In this document: positions 1 to 6,879 of the stretch, one piece after another
Numbering within the stretch: position 1 is the stretch's first letter
Layout of the letters: each line of letters begins with the position of its first letter
Assembly (NCBI RefSeq): GCF_042445055.1
Contig: NZ_CP170339.1
Span: 248,001-312,000 of the forward strand
DNA length: 64,000 nt
Reading direction: 5' to 3'
DNA from: Falsihalocynthiibacter sp042445055
Lineage (GTDB): Bacteria; Pseudomonadota; Alphaproteobacteria; Rhodobacterales; Rhodobacteraceae
Notes under the pieces: model-generated
Databases searched by the model: none
The model's input: only the letters and a program-made list of their open reading frames with translations
What the model was told of the DNA's origin: nothing
Made by a program: the position numbers and the translations under genes

Positions 1-11
1 TGTTGGTGTGC

Positions 12-1127
12 TTAGTTAGGACGCTCGGTCATTTCCGCGCGAATCTGCTGGCGCAAGAGATCAATCGGCACTTGCTTGCCTTCGCGTTTGTAACACCAGT
101 AGGTCCAGCCATTACAGCTTGGTGCGCCCTCAAGAGCGGCGCCAACCTGATGGATTGAGCCCTTAACATCGTCCCCGATCAATGTGCCGTCTGCACGAAC
201 CTTGACCTTGTGACGTTTGTTCATGGAGTAAAGCTCTTCACCTGGCTGAAGCATCCCACGCTCAACAAGCTGCCCGAAAGGCACGCGAGGTTCTGAGCGT
301 TTTGACTGAGTGACCTGAAGGCTCTCTTTGTCAAATTTACGGATGTTCTTAAGGCGCTTCTTGGCGACCTTGCGATAAGCTTCTTCGCGCTCAATTCCGA
401 TGTATTCGCGGCCCAGTTTCTTGGCCACGGCACCGGTTGTGCCAGTTCCAAAGAACGGATCAAGTACTACATCGCCAGGGTTCGTTGTCGAAACAAGAAT
501 GCGATGAAGCAGGCTCTCTGGCTTTTGAGTTGGATGCGCTTTTTCACCTGCGTCGTTCTTCAGTCGCTCGTGGCCGTTACAGATGGGCAGAACCCAATCA
601 GAACGCATTTGAATACCCTCGTTGAGGGATTTCAGCGCTTCGTAGTTGAAAGTGTATTTGCTGGCTTCTTCTTTTGAGGCCCAAATCATTGTTTCGTGCG
701 CATTCGTCAGACGCTTGCCGCGGAAGTTCGGCATCGGGTTGGACTTGCGCCAAACCACGTCGTTCAAGATCCAATAGCCTTCGTTCTGCATCGCTGCGCC
801 AACACGGAAAATGTTGTGATAGCTGCCGATCACCCAAATCGCGCCATTCGGCTTTAGGATACGGCGCGCGGCCTTTAGCCATGCTTTGGTAAAGCGGTCA
901 TATGCCTCAAAGGAGGAAAACTGATCCCATGCATCATCAACCGCATCCACTTTGGAATTGTCGGGACGGTGCAGATCACCCTTGAGCTGGAGGTTATAGG
1001 GCGGATCCGCAAAGATAAGATCGACCGAGTTTTCAGGTAGACTGTTCATCACGTCGATGCAGTCGCCGTCAATTATCTGGTTAAGAGGCAATTTTACAGC
1101 CTCTTTTGCTTGGGTTTTCGTTTTCAT
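12..1127 (-). CDS. ccrM: CcrM-type adenine-specific DNA methyltransferase (GANTC)
   Basis: A 371-residue beta-class N6-adenine methyltransferase. The catalytic DPPY motif is at residues 41-44 and the SAM-binding FFGTGTTG motif at 225-232, the order expected for the beta class. A basic C-terminal domain (about 280-371), with the closing Trp/Tyr-rich segment typical of CcrM, follows the catalytic part. Family knowledge: CcrM methylates the A of GANTC once per cell cycle and couples replication to transcription in Alphaproteobacteria. It lies downstream of rnhB on the same strand, with an 88-bp gap holding one GAATC (1190-1194) in the leader, which could allow methylation feedback (inference). 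The start ATG at 1127 gives the normal family length. Identity is very secure. The recognition site is inferred from the family. Confidence 0.96.
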   Translation of the reverse strand: MKTKTQAKEAVKLPLNQIIDGDCIDVMNSLPENSVDLIFADPPYNLQLKGDLHRPDNSKVDAVDDAWDQFSSFEAYDRFTKAWLKAARRILKPNGAIWVIGSYHNIFRVGAAMQNEGYWILNDVVWRKSNPMPNFRGKRLTNAHETMIWASKEEASKYTFNYEALKSLNEGIQMRSDWVLPICNGHERLKNDAGEKAHPTQKPESLLHRILVSTTNPGDVVLDPFFGTGTTGAVAKKLGREYIGIEREEAYRKVAKKRLKNIRKFDKESLQVTQSKRSEPRVPFGQLVERGMLQPGEELYSMNKRHKVKVRADGTLIGDDVKGSIHQVGAALEGAPSCNGWTYWCYKREGKQVPIDLLRQQIRAEMTERPN

Positions 1128-1215
1128 TACTGCCTCATATGTTGCGCATTTTTGCGCTTACTTATTGAGGACTAGGATTGATGATTGTGGAATCGTCGTC
1201 AATTTGTTTTTTAAA

Positions 1216-1866
1216 TCAGTCACTTAACTTTTCGCCTTGATACAAGATATTGTGTATCGGCTTAAAGGATCGTCTATGGTGTGGGGTTACCCCAAGATTT
1301 TGGAGCGCAGATATGTGGCTTTTTGATCCATAACCTGCGTTCGTCTCCCAGCCATAGCCGGGATGCTGTTGCGCTAAATCCACCATCAACCGATCGCGGC
1401 AGTTTTTGGCGACAATCGACGCCGCAGAAATGGAAACTGATTTGCTATCGCCTTTGACAATCGCCTCGGCACTCAGGGTCAGATCACGCGGAATCATATT
1501 GCCATCAATCAGAACATGGTCCGGCACAACGGGGAGCCCTGCGATGGCGCGCTCCATTGCCAGATGACTTGCGCGCAAGATGTTGATTTCGTCGATTTCT
1601 TCGACGGTGGCGTGCGCAATGGAAACCGTTGCTTTCGCAAATATCACCCCTTCCAATGCGGCACGCCGTTTGGCCGTGAGTGTTTTGCTATCGTTTAGAC
1701 CAATTGGAATATCGTACGGATCAAGGATGACCGCCGCGGCCGTTACTGGGCCCGCGAGTGGTCCGCGCCCAACTTCGTCCACCCCCGCAATGATTTTGGC
1801 GCCTTTGGCTATTGCGGCTGTTTCAAATGAGAAATCGGGTACGGGTTTTGTGATTGGCTTTTGCAT
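1216..1866 (-). CDS. rnhB: Ribonuclease HII
   Basis: RNase HII removes ribonucleotides and RNA primers from RNA-DNA hybrids in the cytoplasm. The N-terminal block GVDEVGRGPLAGP supplies the first two acidic metal ligands, and SKTLTAKRR, SISAASIVAK and HPGYGWETNAGYGS are further family blocks. The frame is open 17 codons further upstream, but I chose the ATG at 1866, which yields 216 residues, a normal length, and starts just before the conserved domain. It is the middle of three minus-strand genes. A terminator hairpin at 1903-1928 separates it from the secreted protein upstream, so it probably has its own promoter or depends on read-through, and it may be co-transcribed with ccrM. Confidence 0.96.
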   Translation of the reverse strand: MQKPITKPVPDFSFETAAIAKGAKIIAGVDEVGRGPLAGPVTAAAVILDPYDIPIGLNDSKTLTAKRRAALEGVIFAKATVSIAHATVEEIDEINILRASHLAMERAIAGLPVVPDHVLIDGNMIPRDLTLSAEAIVKGDSKSVSISAASIVAKNCRDRLMVDLAQQHPGYGWETNAGYGSKSHISALQNLGVTPHHRRSFKPIHNILYQGEKLSD

Positions 1867-1902
1867 AGGTTTGGATTGCCTATTTTCACCCGTCCAGCAA
1901 GT

Positions 1903-1928
1903 AAAAAGGGCGGGCACGATGGCCCGCC
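1903..1928 (-). terminator. Rho-independent terminator of the 1936-2376 gene
   Basis: Read on the minus strand, a perfect GGCGGGC/GCCCGCC stem with a 6-nt loop is followed by five T. It lies 8 bp past the stop codon of the secreted Cys-repeat protein and upstream of rnhB. Confidence 0.85.
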
Positions 1929-1935
1929 AGTGTTC

Positions 1936-2376
1936 CTACCTAAAACCCCAGTTGTTCAAACAGGCAGGACTAAAGAGCGATCGTTTACCATCCTCCGTCC
2001 AAACGGTACGGAGACATTGCTGGGGTAAGCGCTTGGCATACTTATAGTTATCTTTCATGCATTTCTGTTTGAAATACGTCGCACGCCCTTCAGATGTGTT
2101 GAATGTATGGAGGCACTGATTAGGTAGTTTCTTGTAGTGCCCGTAAGCGTTTCCATACGGTGGTTTTTGCGGTTTGGGTTTCGGCTTTGGCTGCGGGGTT
2201 GGTTGTGGAACGACAACAGGGTCACTCTTGAGTTCGTTTGCCGCCATACCGATCACTGCCATTGTCGCAAGTGCAGCGAGAATTTTCTTTAGATCATCGC
2301 TCGCATGGGCAGGCGCCGAAGTAGACGGCAGCGCCAAACATATCACGAGCGCAAATGTACAAAGTTTTTTCAGCAT
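1936..2376 (-). CDS. Secreted protein with two tandem Cys-containing repeats
   Basis: I do not recognise the family. The 146-residue product starts at the ATG at 2376, which has AAGGAAT upstream; the frame is open further upstream without a better start. A typical signal peptide (about residues 1-25, ending in PAHA) is followed by a short hydrophobic stretch (ILAALATMAVIGMAA), a proline-lysine spacer (PQPTPQPKPKPKPQKPP) and two tandem copies of a roughly 31-residue unit. Each unit reads LPxQCLxTxxTxxG, then Phe and a second Cys about 12 residues later. Four Cys in two equal repeats suggest disulfides in the periplasm. The Pro-Lys linker suggests a surface or peptidoglycan-spanning role (inference). 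It is divergent from the 2524 gene across a 147-bp promoter region with two palindromes, and is closed by its own terminator. Confidence 0.75.
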   Translation of the reverse strand: MLKKLCTFALVICLALPSTSAPAHASDDLKKILAALATMAVIGMAANELKSDPVVVPQPTPQPKPKPKPQKPPYGNAYGHYKKLPNQCLHTFNTSEGRATYFKQKCMKDNYKYAKRLPQQCLRTVWTEDGKRSLFSPACLNNWGFR

Positions 2377-2441
2377 GGGGCATTCCTTTTCATTTTGTTC
2401 GGAACTTGTGGGTTCCTCAATCAAACTGTTTCGATTGCCCG

Positions 2442-2456
2442 TGTTGTTCAATATCA
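2442..2456. promoter_or_regulatory. Operator-like palindrome, copy 1
   Basis: TGTTGTTCAATATCA is an imperfect inverted repeat in the divergent promoter region. It matches the reverse complement of copy 2 (2484-2498) at 13 of 15 positions. The two centres are 42 bp apart, close to four helical turns, so a regulator could bind both on one face of the DNA. Confidence 0.5.
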
Positions 2457-2483
2457 CCTTTTTGTTAGGCGATTACCGGCCAC

Positions 2484-2498
2484 TGTTATTGAATAACA
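2484..2498. promoter_or_regulatory. Operator-like palindrome, copy 2
   Basis: TGTTATTGAATAACA is a perfect 7-bp inverted repeat around one central base, 26 bp before the start of the 2524 gene. It is similar to copy 1. The binding protein is unknown; the winged-helix protein encoded two genes downstream is a candidate. Confidence 0.55.
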
Positions 2499-2523
2499 CG
2501 GCGAGGTATCGCATGGTTTGGAC

Positions 2524-2805
2524 ATGATAAAGCAACTCACATTCGCATTTGCGCTTCTATGCGCTGCGCCCGCCTCCGCCGCTTGTTATGCGGACTATAA
2601 AGCCAAGCAGGATAACCCGCTGAAGCTCCACTATGGCGTTGTTAAGCTCACGGACGCCAACTGCAAGAAACCCGCCGCCGGCGACGACATCCAATCCCGA
2701 ATTCAGGGTGACGGATGGAAGCTACTAACGGTCATTAGCCTCTTTGACGACTCCGCGCTGAACAGCAAGAAGGAGAGCGCGGGTGCCTACTTCCTCCGGT
2801 ACTAA
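2524..2805 (+). CDS. Small secreted protein of unknown function
   Basis: Ninety-three residues with a clear signal peptide (about 1-18, ending APASA before ACYADYKAKQ), giving a mature periplasmic or secreted protein of about 75 residues with two Cys. I do not recognise the family. The ATG at 2524 has no close Shine-Dalgarno; a TTG two codons upstream (2518) has GAGGT ten bases before it and is an alternative start. The 3' end overlaps the next gene by 23 nt, a sign of translational coupling with the membrane winged-helix protein. The promoter region contains the palindromes at 2442 and 2484. Confidence 0.75.
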   Translation: MIKQLTFAFALLCAAPASAACYADYKAKQDNPLKLHYGVVKLTDANCKKPAAGDDIQSRIQGDGWKLLTVISLFDDSALNSKKESAGAYFLRY

Positions 2806-3481
2806 AGCGACGATTTCGGGGAACCGTGTGGTCTTTGTGGGGTTAGGCGTGATTGTGGCGCTGCTGCTTGGGGCGGCGGCGCTTCTGCTGTTGTACCTCC
2901 CCGATGCTAATGCGTTCAATGCGCGGGTCGAGCAGATATTCGTCGAGAACAACGACCTCACCTCCACTTCGGAAATTAAGCTCCTCGAAATTCTGGCACA
3001 GTCAGGGACCGCGTTTTCGGACACGCTGAATTCCTATCGCGCGACAATTCTTATCCTTCTCGTGTTTGCTTCGGTGCTCATGATCGCGGCACTCGTGTTC
3101 CTGTTGACCATCTTGTTCCTGACGCGACGCATGAACGAAGTTGAACGCGCAGGCATTCAGGTCAATTCCCTATTGATCAGCCGAGAAGAGAACACCGTTT
3201 ACCTCAACAACATGGAATTCAAACTCACCCAAGCGGCGATTGAAACACTGTCTGTTCTGGCCGAAGCACGCATGGATGACGACGTAATGACAGGCGCGCA
3301 GCTTGAAGCTGTGATCTCTGGCAAGCGAGAATCCGACTGTGACGAAGCCGCAGGGGCCACCCGCATCAAGCGCCTTAGGGACTCTCTGGGCAATCAAATG
3401 GTCAGCGCCCTGCTCGTCAAAAACATCGCCCGTCGCGGGTATATGCTGGCGATCGAAAAAGACGTCATTCGTATGCTTTAG
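2783..3481 (+). CDS. Membrane-anchored winged-helix protein (OmpR/PhoB-like fold, inverted ToxR layout)
   Basis: A 232-residue protein with two membrane helices (about 15-38 and 87-114), a periplasmic loop of about 48 residues between them, and a cytoplasmic C-terminal domain (about 137-226). That domain reads like a Trans_reg_C winged helix: a strand plus LTQAAIETLSVLAE, then MTGAQLEAVI, then a probable recognition helix ATRIKRLRDSLG and a wing ending ARRGYML. The GTG start at 2783 has AAGGAG eight bases upstream and overlaps the preceding gene. Known one-component membrane regulators (ToxR, CadC) carry the winged helix at the N terminus; here it is C-terminal, behind two helices. No phosphoacceptor domain is present. 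Inference: it senses envelope conditions through the loop and binds DNA from the membrane, perhaps at the palindromes upstream. Domain reading is by eye. Confidence 0.7.
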   Translation: MPTSSGTKATISGNRVVFVGLGVIVALLLGAAALLLLYLPDANAFNARVEQIFVENNDLTSTSEIKLLEILAQSGTAFSDTLNSYRATILILLVFASVLMIAALVFLLTILFLTRRMNEVERAGIQVNSLLISREENTVYLNNMEFKLTQAAIETLSVLAEARMDDDVMTGAQLEAVISGKRESDCDEAAGATRIKRLRDSLGNQMVSALLVKNIARRGYMLAIEKDVIRML

Positions 3482-3670
3482 GTCCGCGCAAGTTCCGGCG
3501 CTGTCCCGCCTGTCACGTTATTGCGGGCCATTTGGCATTTACACCCATGTAAAATAATGGACATATAAGCCTATTATGGTGAATGTTGCGGTGATTTAGG
3601 TCACTTGTGGAATACGGACGGAAGCGGCTTACAGCCATGACGTTCAATATTAATACGAAGGAATTTACGT

Positions 3671-4990
3671 ATGTCATACATCCAAGCCGTCACACGCAGG
3701 ATGCTGACAGGGCTGTTCGCCCTATCTGTGTTGCTGGTCTTGCCCCTCTATGCCCAAGACGAACCAGAGGCGCCACCCTCCCCCGAGATCGTCGCTGTTT
3801 CTGATCCTGCGATTGATCAGGAAGCTCTCTCTATCCTGCTCGTGCCGCTCACCGCGCCGCAACTAAGCGAAGTTGCCGCAAACTGGCAGGACATCATCCA
3901 AGATTCCGTTAGCGAGTCCGCACAGATCAATCTGGGTATCCTGAACGCAAACGAAGCAACGGCCGAGAAGCTGCGCAATGATCTGGAGAACCTTGGCGAT
4001 GAGCAAGTCGACCTTAAGAAACGCTATGAAACCGTTCTGAACTCATGGCAGCAAAAGGGCGCAACAGAAGAAGAGCTAAAGCCGCACACAGACTATATTT
4101 CCGGCCTGACCATTGGGCTTGCCGGCACGACCGATCCTGCGAGCATTTGGCGTCACATCAAGCGTTGGATCACCTCTCCTGATGGTGGGCTTAACCTGCT
4201 CAAAATGGGAGTCAGCCTAATTATTGCGATTTGGGTGATGATGTTCGTTGCACGCTTGATGCACCGCCTCACTGGCAAGGGACTTTCAAAGGTTCCGACG
4301 CTTTCGCGTCTGCTGAAATCGTTCATTCAAACGGCCGTCTATTGGGGCACCTTCGCACTGGGAATTATGGTTGTTCTCGCGATGCTGGGCGTCAATGTCG
4401 GGCCTGTGTTTGCTGTTCTCGGTGGTTTGTCATTTATCCTCGCATTTGCGCTACAGGATACCTTGGGCAACCTTGCAAGCGGCTTGATGATTATGATCCT
4501 CAAGCCATTCGATATGGGTGATTTCGTAGAGACCGCTGGTGTATCTGGCTCGATTGACGAAATGTCGATGGTATCAACAACGATCCGGACATTTGACAAT
4601 CAGATAATCATCGTGCCGAACTCCAAGATCTGGGGTGACGTCATTACCAACGTAAACGCCTCGCCCACGCGTCGCGTGGATATGGTGTTTGGCATCGGGT
4701 ATTCCGACAACATTGATGAGGCCATCGGTATTCTCCGAAAACTGGTCGAGTCACATCCAAAATGCCTCAAGGATCCCGCGCCAAATATCACGGTTGGTGA
4801 GCTTGCTGATAACTCGGTCAATATTCTCTGCCGCCCTTGGGCCAACACCGCGGATTATTGGACCGTGTATTGGGATATTCTACGTCAGGCCAAAGACGAG
4901 TTTGACGCTGCGGGCATCTCTATTCCGTTCCCACAACGCGAAGTTCGCGTCATCAAAGACTGTTCGGACGAAGAGAAATCCGAAGCATAA
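3671..4990 (+). CDS. MscS-family mechanosensitive channel with large periplasmic N-terminus
   Basis: A 439-residue protein. A signal peptide (1-28) is followed by a mostly helical, charged periplasmic region (about 30-165), then membrane helices near 178-195, 221-240 and 243-262. The pore helix GGLSFILAFALQDTLGNLASG is characteristic of MscS, and the following beta domain (KPFDMGDFVETAG, NQIIIVPNSKIWGDVITN) is the standard cytoplasmic vestibule. Family role: it opens under membrane tension and releases solutes during hypo-osmotic shock. The ATG at 3671 has AAGGAA nine bases upstream. A small membrane-anchored coiled-coil protein follows 24 bp downstream and may be co-expressed. The 189-bp gap before the gene probably holds its promoter. 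Confidence 0.93.
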   Translation: MSYIQAVTRRMLTGLFALSVLLVLPLYAQDEPEAPPSPEIVAVSDPAIDQEALSILLVPLTAPQLSEVAANWQDIIQDSVSESAQINLGILNANEATAEKLRNDLENLGDEQVDLKKRYETVLNSWQQKGATEEELKPHTDYISGLTIGLAGTTDPASIWRHIKRWITSPDGGLNLLKMGVSLIIAIWVMMFVARLMHRLTGKGLSKVPTLSRLLKSFIQTAVYWGTFALGIMVVLAMLGVNVGPVFAVLGGLSFILAFALQDTLGNLASGLMIMILKPFDMGDFVETAGVSGSIDEMSMVSTTIRTFDNQIIIVPNSKIWGDVITNVNASPTRRVDMVFGIGYSDNIDEAIGILRKLVESHPKCLKDPAPNITVGELADNSVNILCRPWANTADYWTVYWDILRQAKDEFDAAGISIPFPQREVRVIKDCSDEEKSEA

Positions 4991-5014
4991 ACGGCATCAA
5001 AAGAAGGATTAAGC

Positions 5015-5485
5015 ATGATCAAGGTTATTCTAGGAGCGCTACTCGGCGCGGCAATTGCTGCAGGAGCTTTTTTCTTCTTCAACAAGCCAGAACCAACACC
5101 TCAAGAGCGGTTAGAAGCCGCCCTTGAGGATGCCCAGAACTCTACCAAAGAAGCGGGCGAAGCGGCCGCAGATGTGATTTCGCAGATCGGCAATGATCTG
5201 AGCGGTCGCGCTACCGAAACGGCCATCACACTCGCAGAGAGCGTGACCGAACTATCCGAAAAGACCAAGTCCGAACTCGAGAGAATGTTCGTACAATGGC
5301 AAGAGTCGGGGATCATCACAGAGAATGGCGTCGACTATGAAAAGGCGGCCCAAGCAATCAGGGAAAGTAATCTCTCAGATTCCGAAAAACTCCAATTGAC
5401 GGAATTGCTCGTGGTGCTTCAGCTTGCGCCCAAAGCGGCCCAAGCAACAGTCGATCAGCTAATCACCATGCTTAACAAGCAATAA
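5015..5485 (+). CDS. Small membrane-anchored helical protein
   Basis: One hundred and fifty-six residues, family not recognised. A single N-terminal membrane helix (about 3-21, glycine/alanine-rich, ending in Phe-Phe-Phe-Phe) is followed by a Lys-Pro-Glu-Pro hinge. The rest is long, acidic and Ala/Glu/Lys-rich, with heptad-like spacing (about 30-100), then a second helical stretch rich in Leu. The layout suggests a periplasm-facing coiled coil tethered to the inner membrane. AAGGA lies before the ATG at 5015. It is 24 bp behind the MscS gene and likely in the same transcript, so a link with that channel is possible but only by proximity. Confidence 0.75.
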   Translation: MIKVILGALLGAAIAAGAFFFFNKPEPTPQERLEAALEDAQNSTKEAGEAAADVISQIGNDLSGRATETAITLAESVTELSEKTKSELERMFVQWQESGIITENGVDYEKAAQAIRESNLSDSEKLQLTELLVVLQLAPKAAQATVDQLITMLNKQ

Positions 5486-5505
5486 CTGTTTCGCGTTGGT
5501 ACCTC

Positions 5506-5564
5506 GGGGCCGATTGCCACAATTTGCCTTTGAAAAACTTTGCAAATTGGCTTAATCGGTCCCC
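5506..5564. repeat. Long two-segment inverted repeat before tRNA-Arg
   Basis: An outer stem (GGGGCCGATT at 5506-5515 against AATCGGTCCCC at 5554-5564, one bulged T) encloses an inner perfect 8-bp stem (CAATTTGC at 5520-5527, GCAAATTG at 5542-5549) with a 14-nt loop. It ends two bases before the tRNA. It could act as a terminator for the upstream gene or as a structured leader of the tRNA transcript. There is no T-tract. Confidence 0.6.
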
Positions 5565-5566
5565 AA

Positions 5567-5643
5567 GGCCCCGTGGCTCAATTGGATAGAGCAGCCCCCT
5601 CCTAAGGGGCAGGTTACTGGTTCGAATCCAGTCGGGGTCACCA
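5567..5643 (+). tRNA. tRNA-Arg, anticodon CCT
   Basis: A full cloverleaf folds by eye. The 7-bp acceptor is GGCCCCG/CGGGGTC (one G-U pair), the D arm GCTC/GAGC, the anticodon stem GCCCC/GGGGC with loop CTCCTAA (anticodon CCT, reading AGG), and the T arm ACTGG-TTCGAAT-CCAGT. The discriminator base is A, and the terminal CCA is encoded (5641-5643). The 3' end lies 2 bp from the stop codon of the convergent ugd gene. I found no second copy of the tRNA 3' end in the window that would mark an integrated element. Confidence 0.95.
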
Positions 5644-5645
5644 CA

Positions 5646-6809
5646 TCAATCTTCGCCAAAAAGATCGCGGGTGAAAATCTTGGCTCTTACGTCTGAAAGC
5701 TCATCAGCCAACCTATTGGCGATGATCATGTCAGAGCGTTGCTTGAAATCCTTCAGATTGTTCACGACTTCGGAATTAAAGAAATCGGGCGCGTCGAGGG
5801 CTGGTTCGTAGACGATCACGTTGATGCCCTTGGCCTTCACACGCTTCATGATGCCCTGGATTGAGCTTTGGCGGAAATTGTCAGAACCCGCTTTCATCAC
5901 AAGCCGATAGACGCCAACGGTTTTTGGGGTCTTGGCGATTATCTGGTCTGCGATGAAATCTTTGCGCGTTCGATTAGCGTCCACGATAGCGCGGATTAGG
6001 TTTTGCGGCACCTCGGAGTAATTCGCCAAGAGCTGCTTGCTATCTTTGGGAAGGCAATAGCCGCCATAGCCAAACGACGGGTTATTATAGTGCTCGCCAA
6101 TTCGCGGGTCCAACCCGACTCCTTCAATGATTTGTCGCGAATTCATCCCCGACGCCAAGGCATAGCTGTCGAGTTCATTGAAGTATGCCACACGCATCGC
6201 AAGATATGTATTCGCGAAGAGCTTAATAGCTTCGGCCTCATTCGCACCCGTATAGAGCACGGGAATATCCTCGATGCGGGCCCCTTCGGTAAGCAAACTC
6301 GCGAATTTCTTGGCGCGCGCGCTCTCTTCGCCGATCACTATGCGGTTAGGATAGAGGTTGTCATAAAGCGCCCGCCCCTCGCGCAGGAATTCGGGACTAA
6401 AGATGATGCGATCACTCGCGAACTCATGGGATACGCGCTCGGTATAGCCAACGGGAACGGTTGATTTGATCACGATCGTCGCCGTTTGATTTACCGCAAG
6501 GATATCTTTGAGCACACTCTCGACGCTTGAAGTATCGAAATAGTTTGTAAGCGGGTCATAGTTTGTGGGAGTGGCGATAATCACGAACTTCGCGCCAGCA
6601 TATGCCGATTTATCCGTCGTTGCTGTCAGCGAAAGTTCTTTATTTGTGAGAAAATCCTGAATCTCCGCGTCGACAATCGGGCTTCTCTTGGCATTTAGTT
6701 CCTCGACGCGCGATGCATCGAGGTCAATCGCTACGACCTCGTTATTTTGCGCCAACAATACCGCGTTTGAAAGCCCTACATATCCGATTCCGGCAACTGC
6801 TATTTTCAA
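5646..6809 (-). CDS. ugd: UDP-glucose 6-dehydrogenase
   Basis: Oxidises UDP-glucose to UDP-glucuronate with NAD, supplying precursors for capsule, exopolysaccharide or lipid A sugars. The Rossmann motif GIGYVG is at residues 7-12 and the catalytic Cys sits in GGYCLPKDSKQL. STVPVGYT and FLREGRA are family blocks. I place the start at TTG 6809, which gives the family-typical MKIAVAGIGYVG N terminus with GGGGAT a few bases upstream and 387 residues; an in-frame TTG at 6824 is the alternative. The gene abuts tRNA-Arg and has no polysaccharide genes beside it. A tRNA flank together with a stand-alone sugar-nucleotide gene can indicate past acquisition, but no other transfer sign is visible. Confidence 0.95.
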   Translation of the reverse strand: MKIAVAGIGYVGLSNAVLLAQNNEVVAIDLDASRVEELNAKRSPIVDAEIQDFLTNKELSLTATTDKSAYAGAKFVIIATPTNYDPLTNYFDTSSVESVLKDILAVNQTATIVIKSTVPVGYTERVSHEFASDRIIFSPEFLREGRALYDNLYPNRIVIGEESARAKKFASLLTEGARIEDIPVLYTGANEAEAIKLFANTYLAMRVAYFNELDSYALASGMNSRQIIEGVGLDPRIGEHYNNPSFGYGGYCLPKDSKQLLANYSEVPQNLIRAIVDANRTRKDFIADQIIAKTPKTVGVYRLVMKAGSDNFRQSSIQGIMKRVKAKGINVIVYEPALDAPDFFNSEVVNNLKDFKQRSDMIIANRLADELSDVRAKIFTRDLFGED

Positions 6810-6879
6810 CTCATATCCCCACAAATACGATCATATCGCGATCAAGGATGCGATTTAGGAAAACCAATGAACTATTTGA

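Noticed and set aside
1211..1227. CtrA-like TTAA...TTAA pair near rnhB
   Set aside because: The spacing is 9, not 7, and it overlaps the rnhB stop codon.
1580..2047. Open frame of 155 codons on the plus strand
   Set aside because: Fully antisense to rnhB and its neighbour; no domain and no plausible ribosome site.
5567..6809. Genomic island at tRNA-Arg
   Set aside because: No integrase, no repeated tRNA end, and ugd has no atypical composition that I could see.
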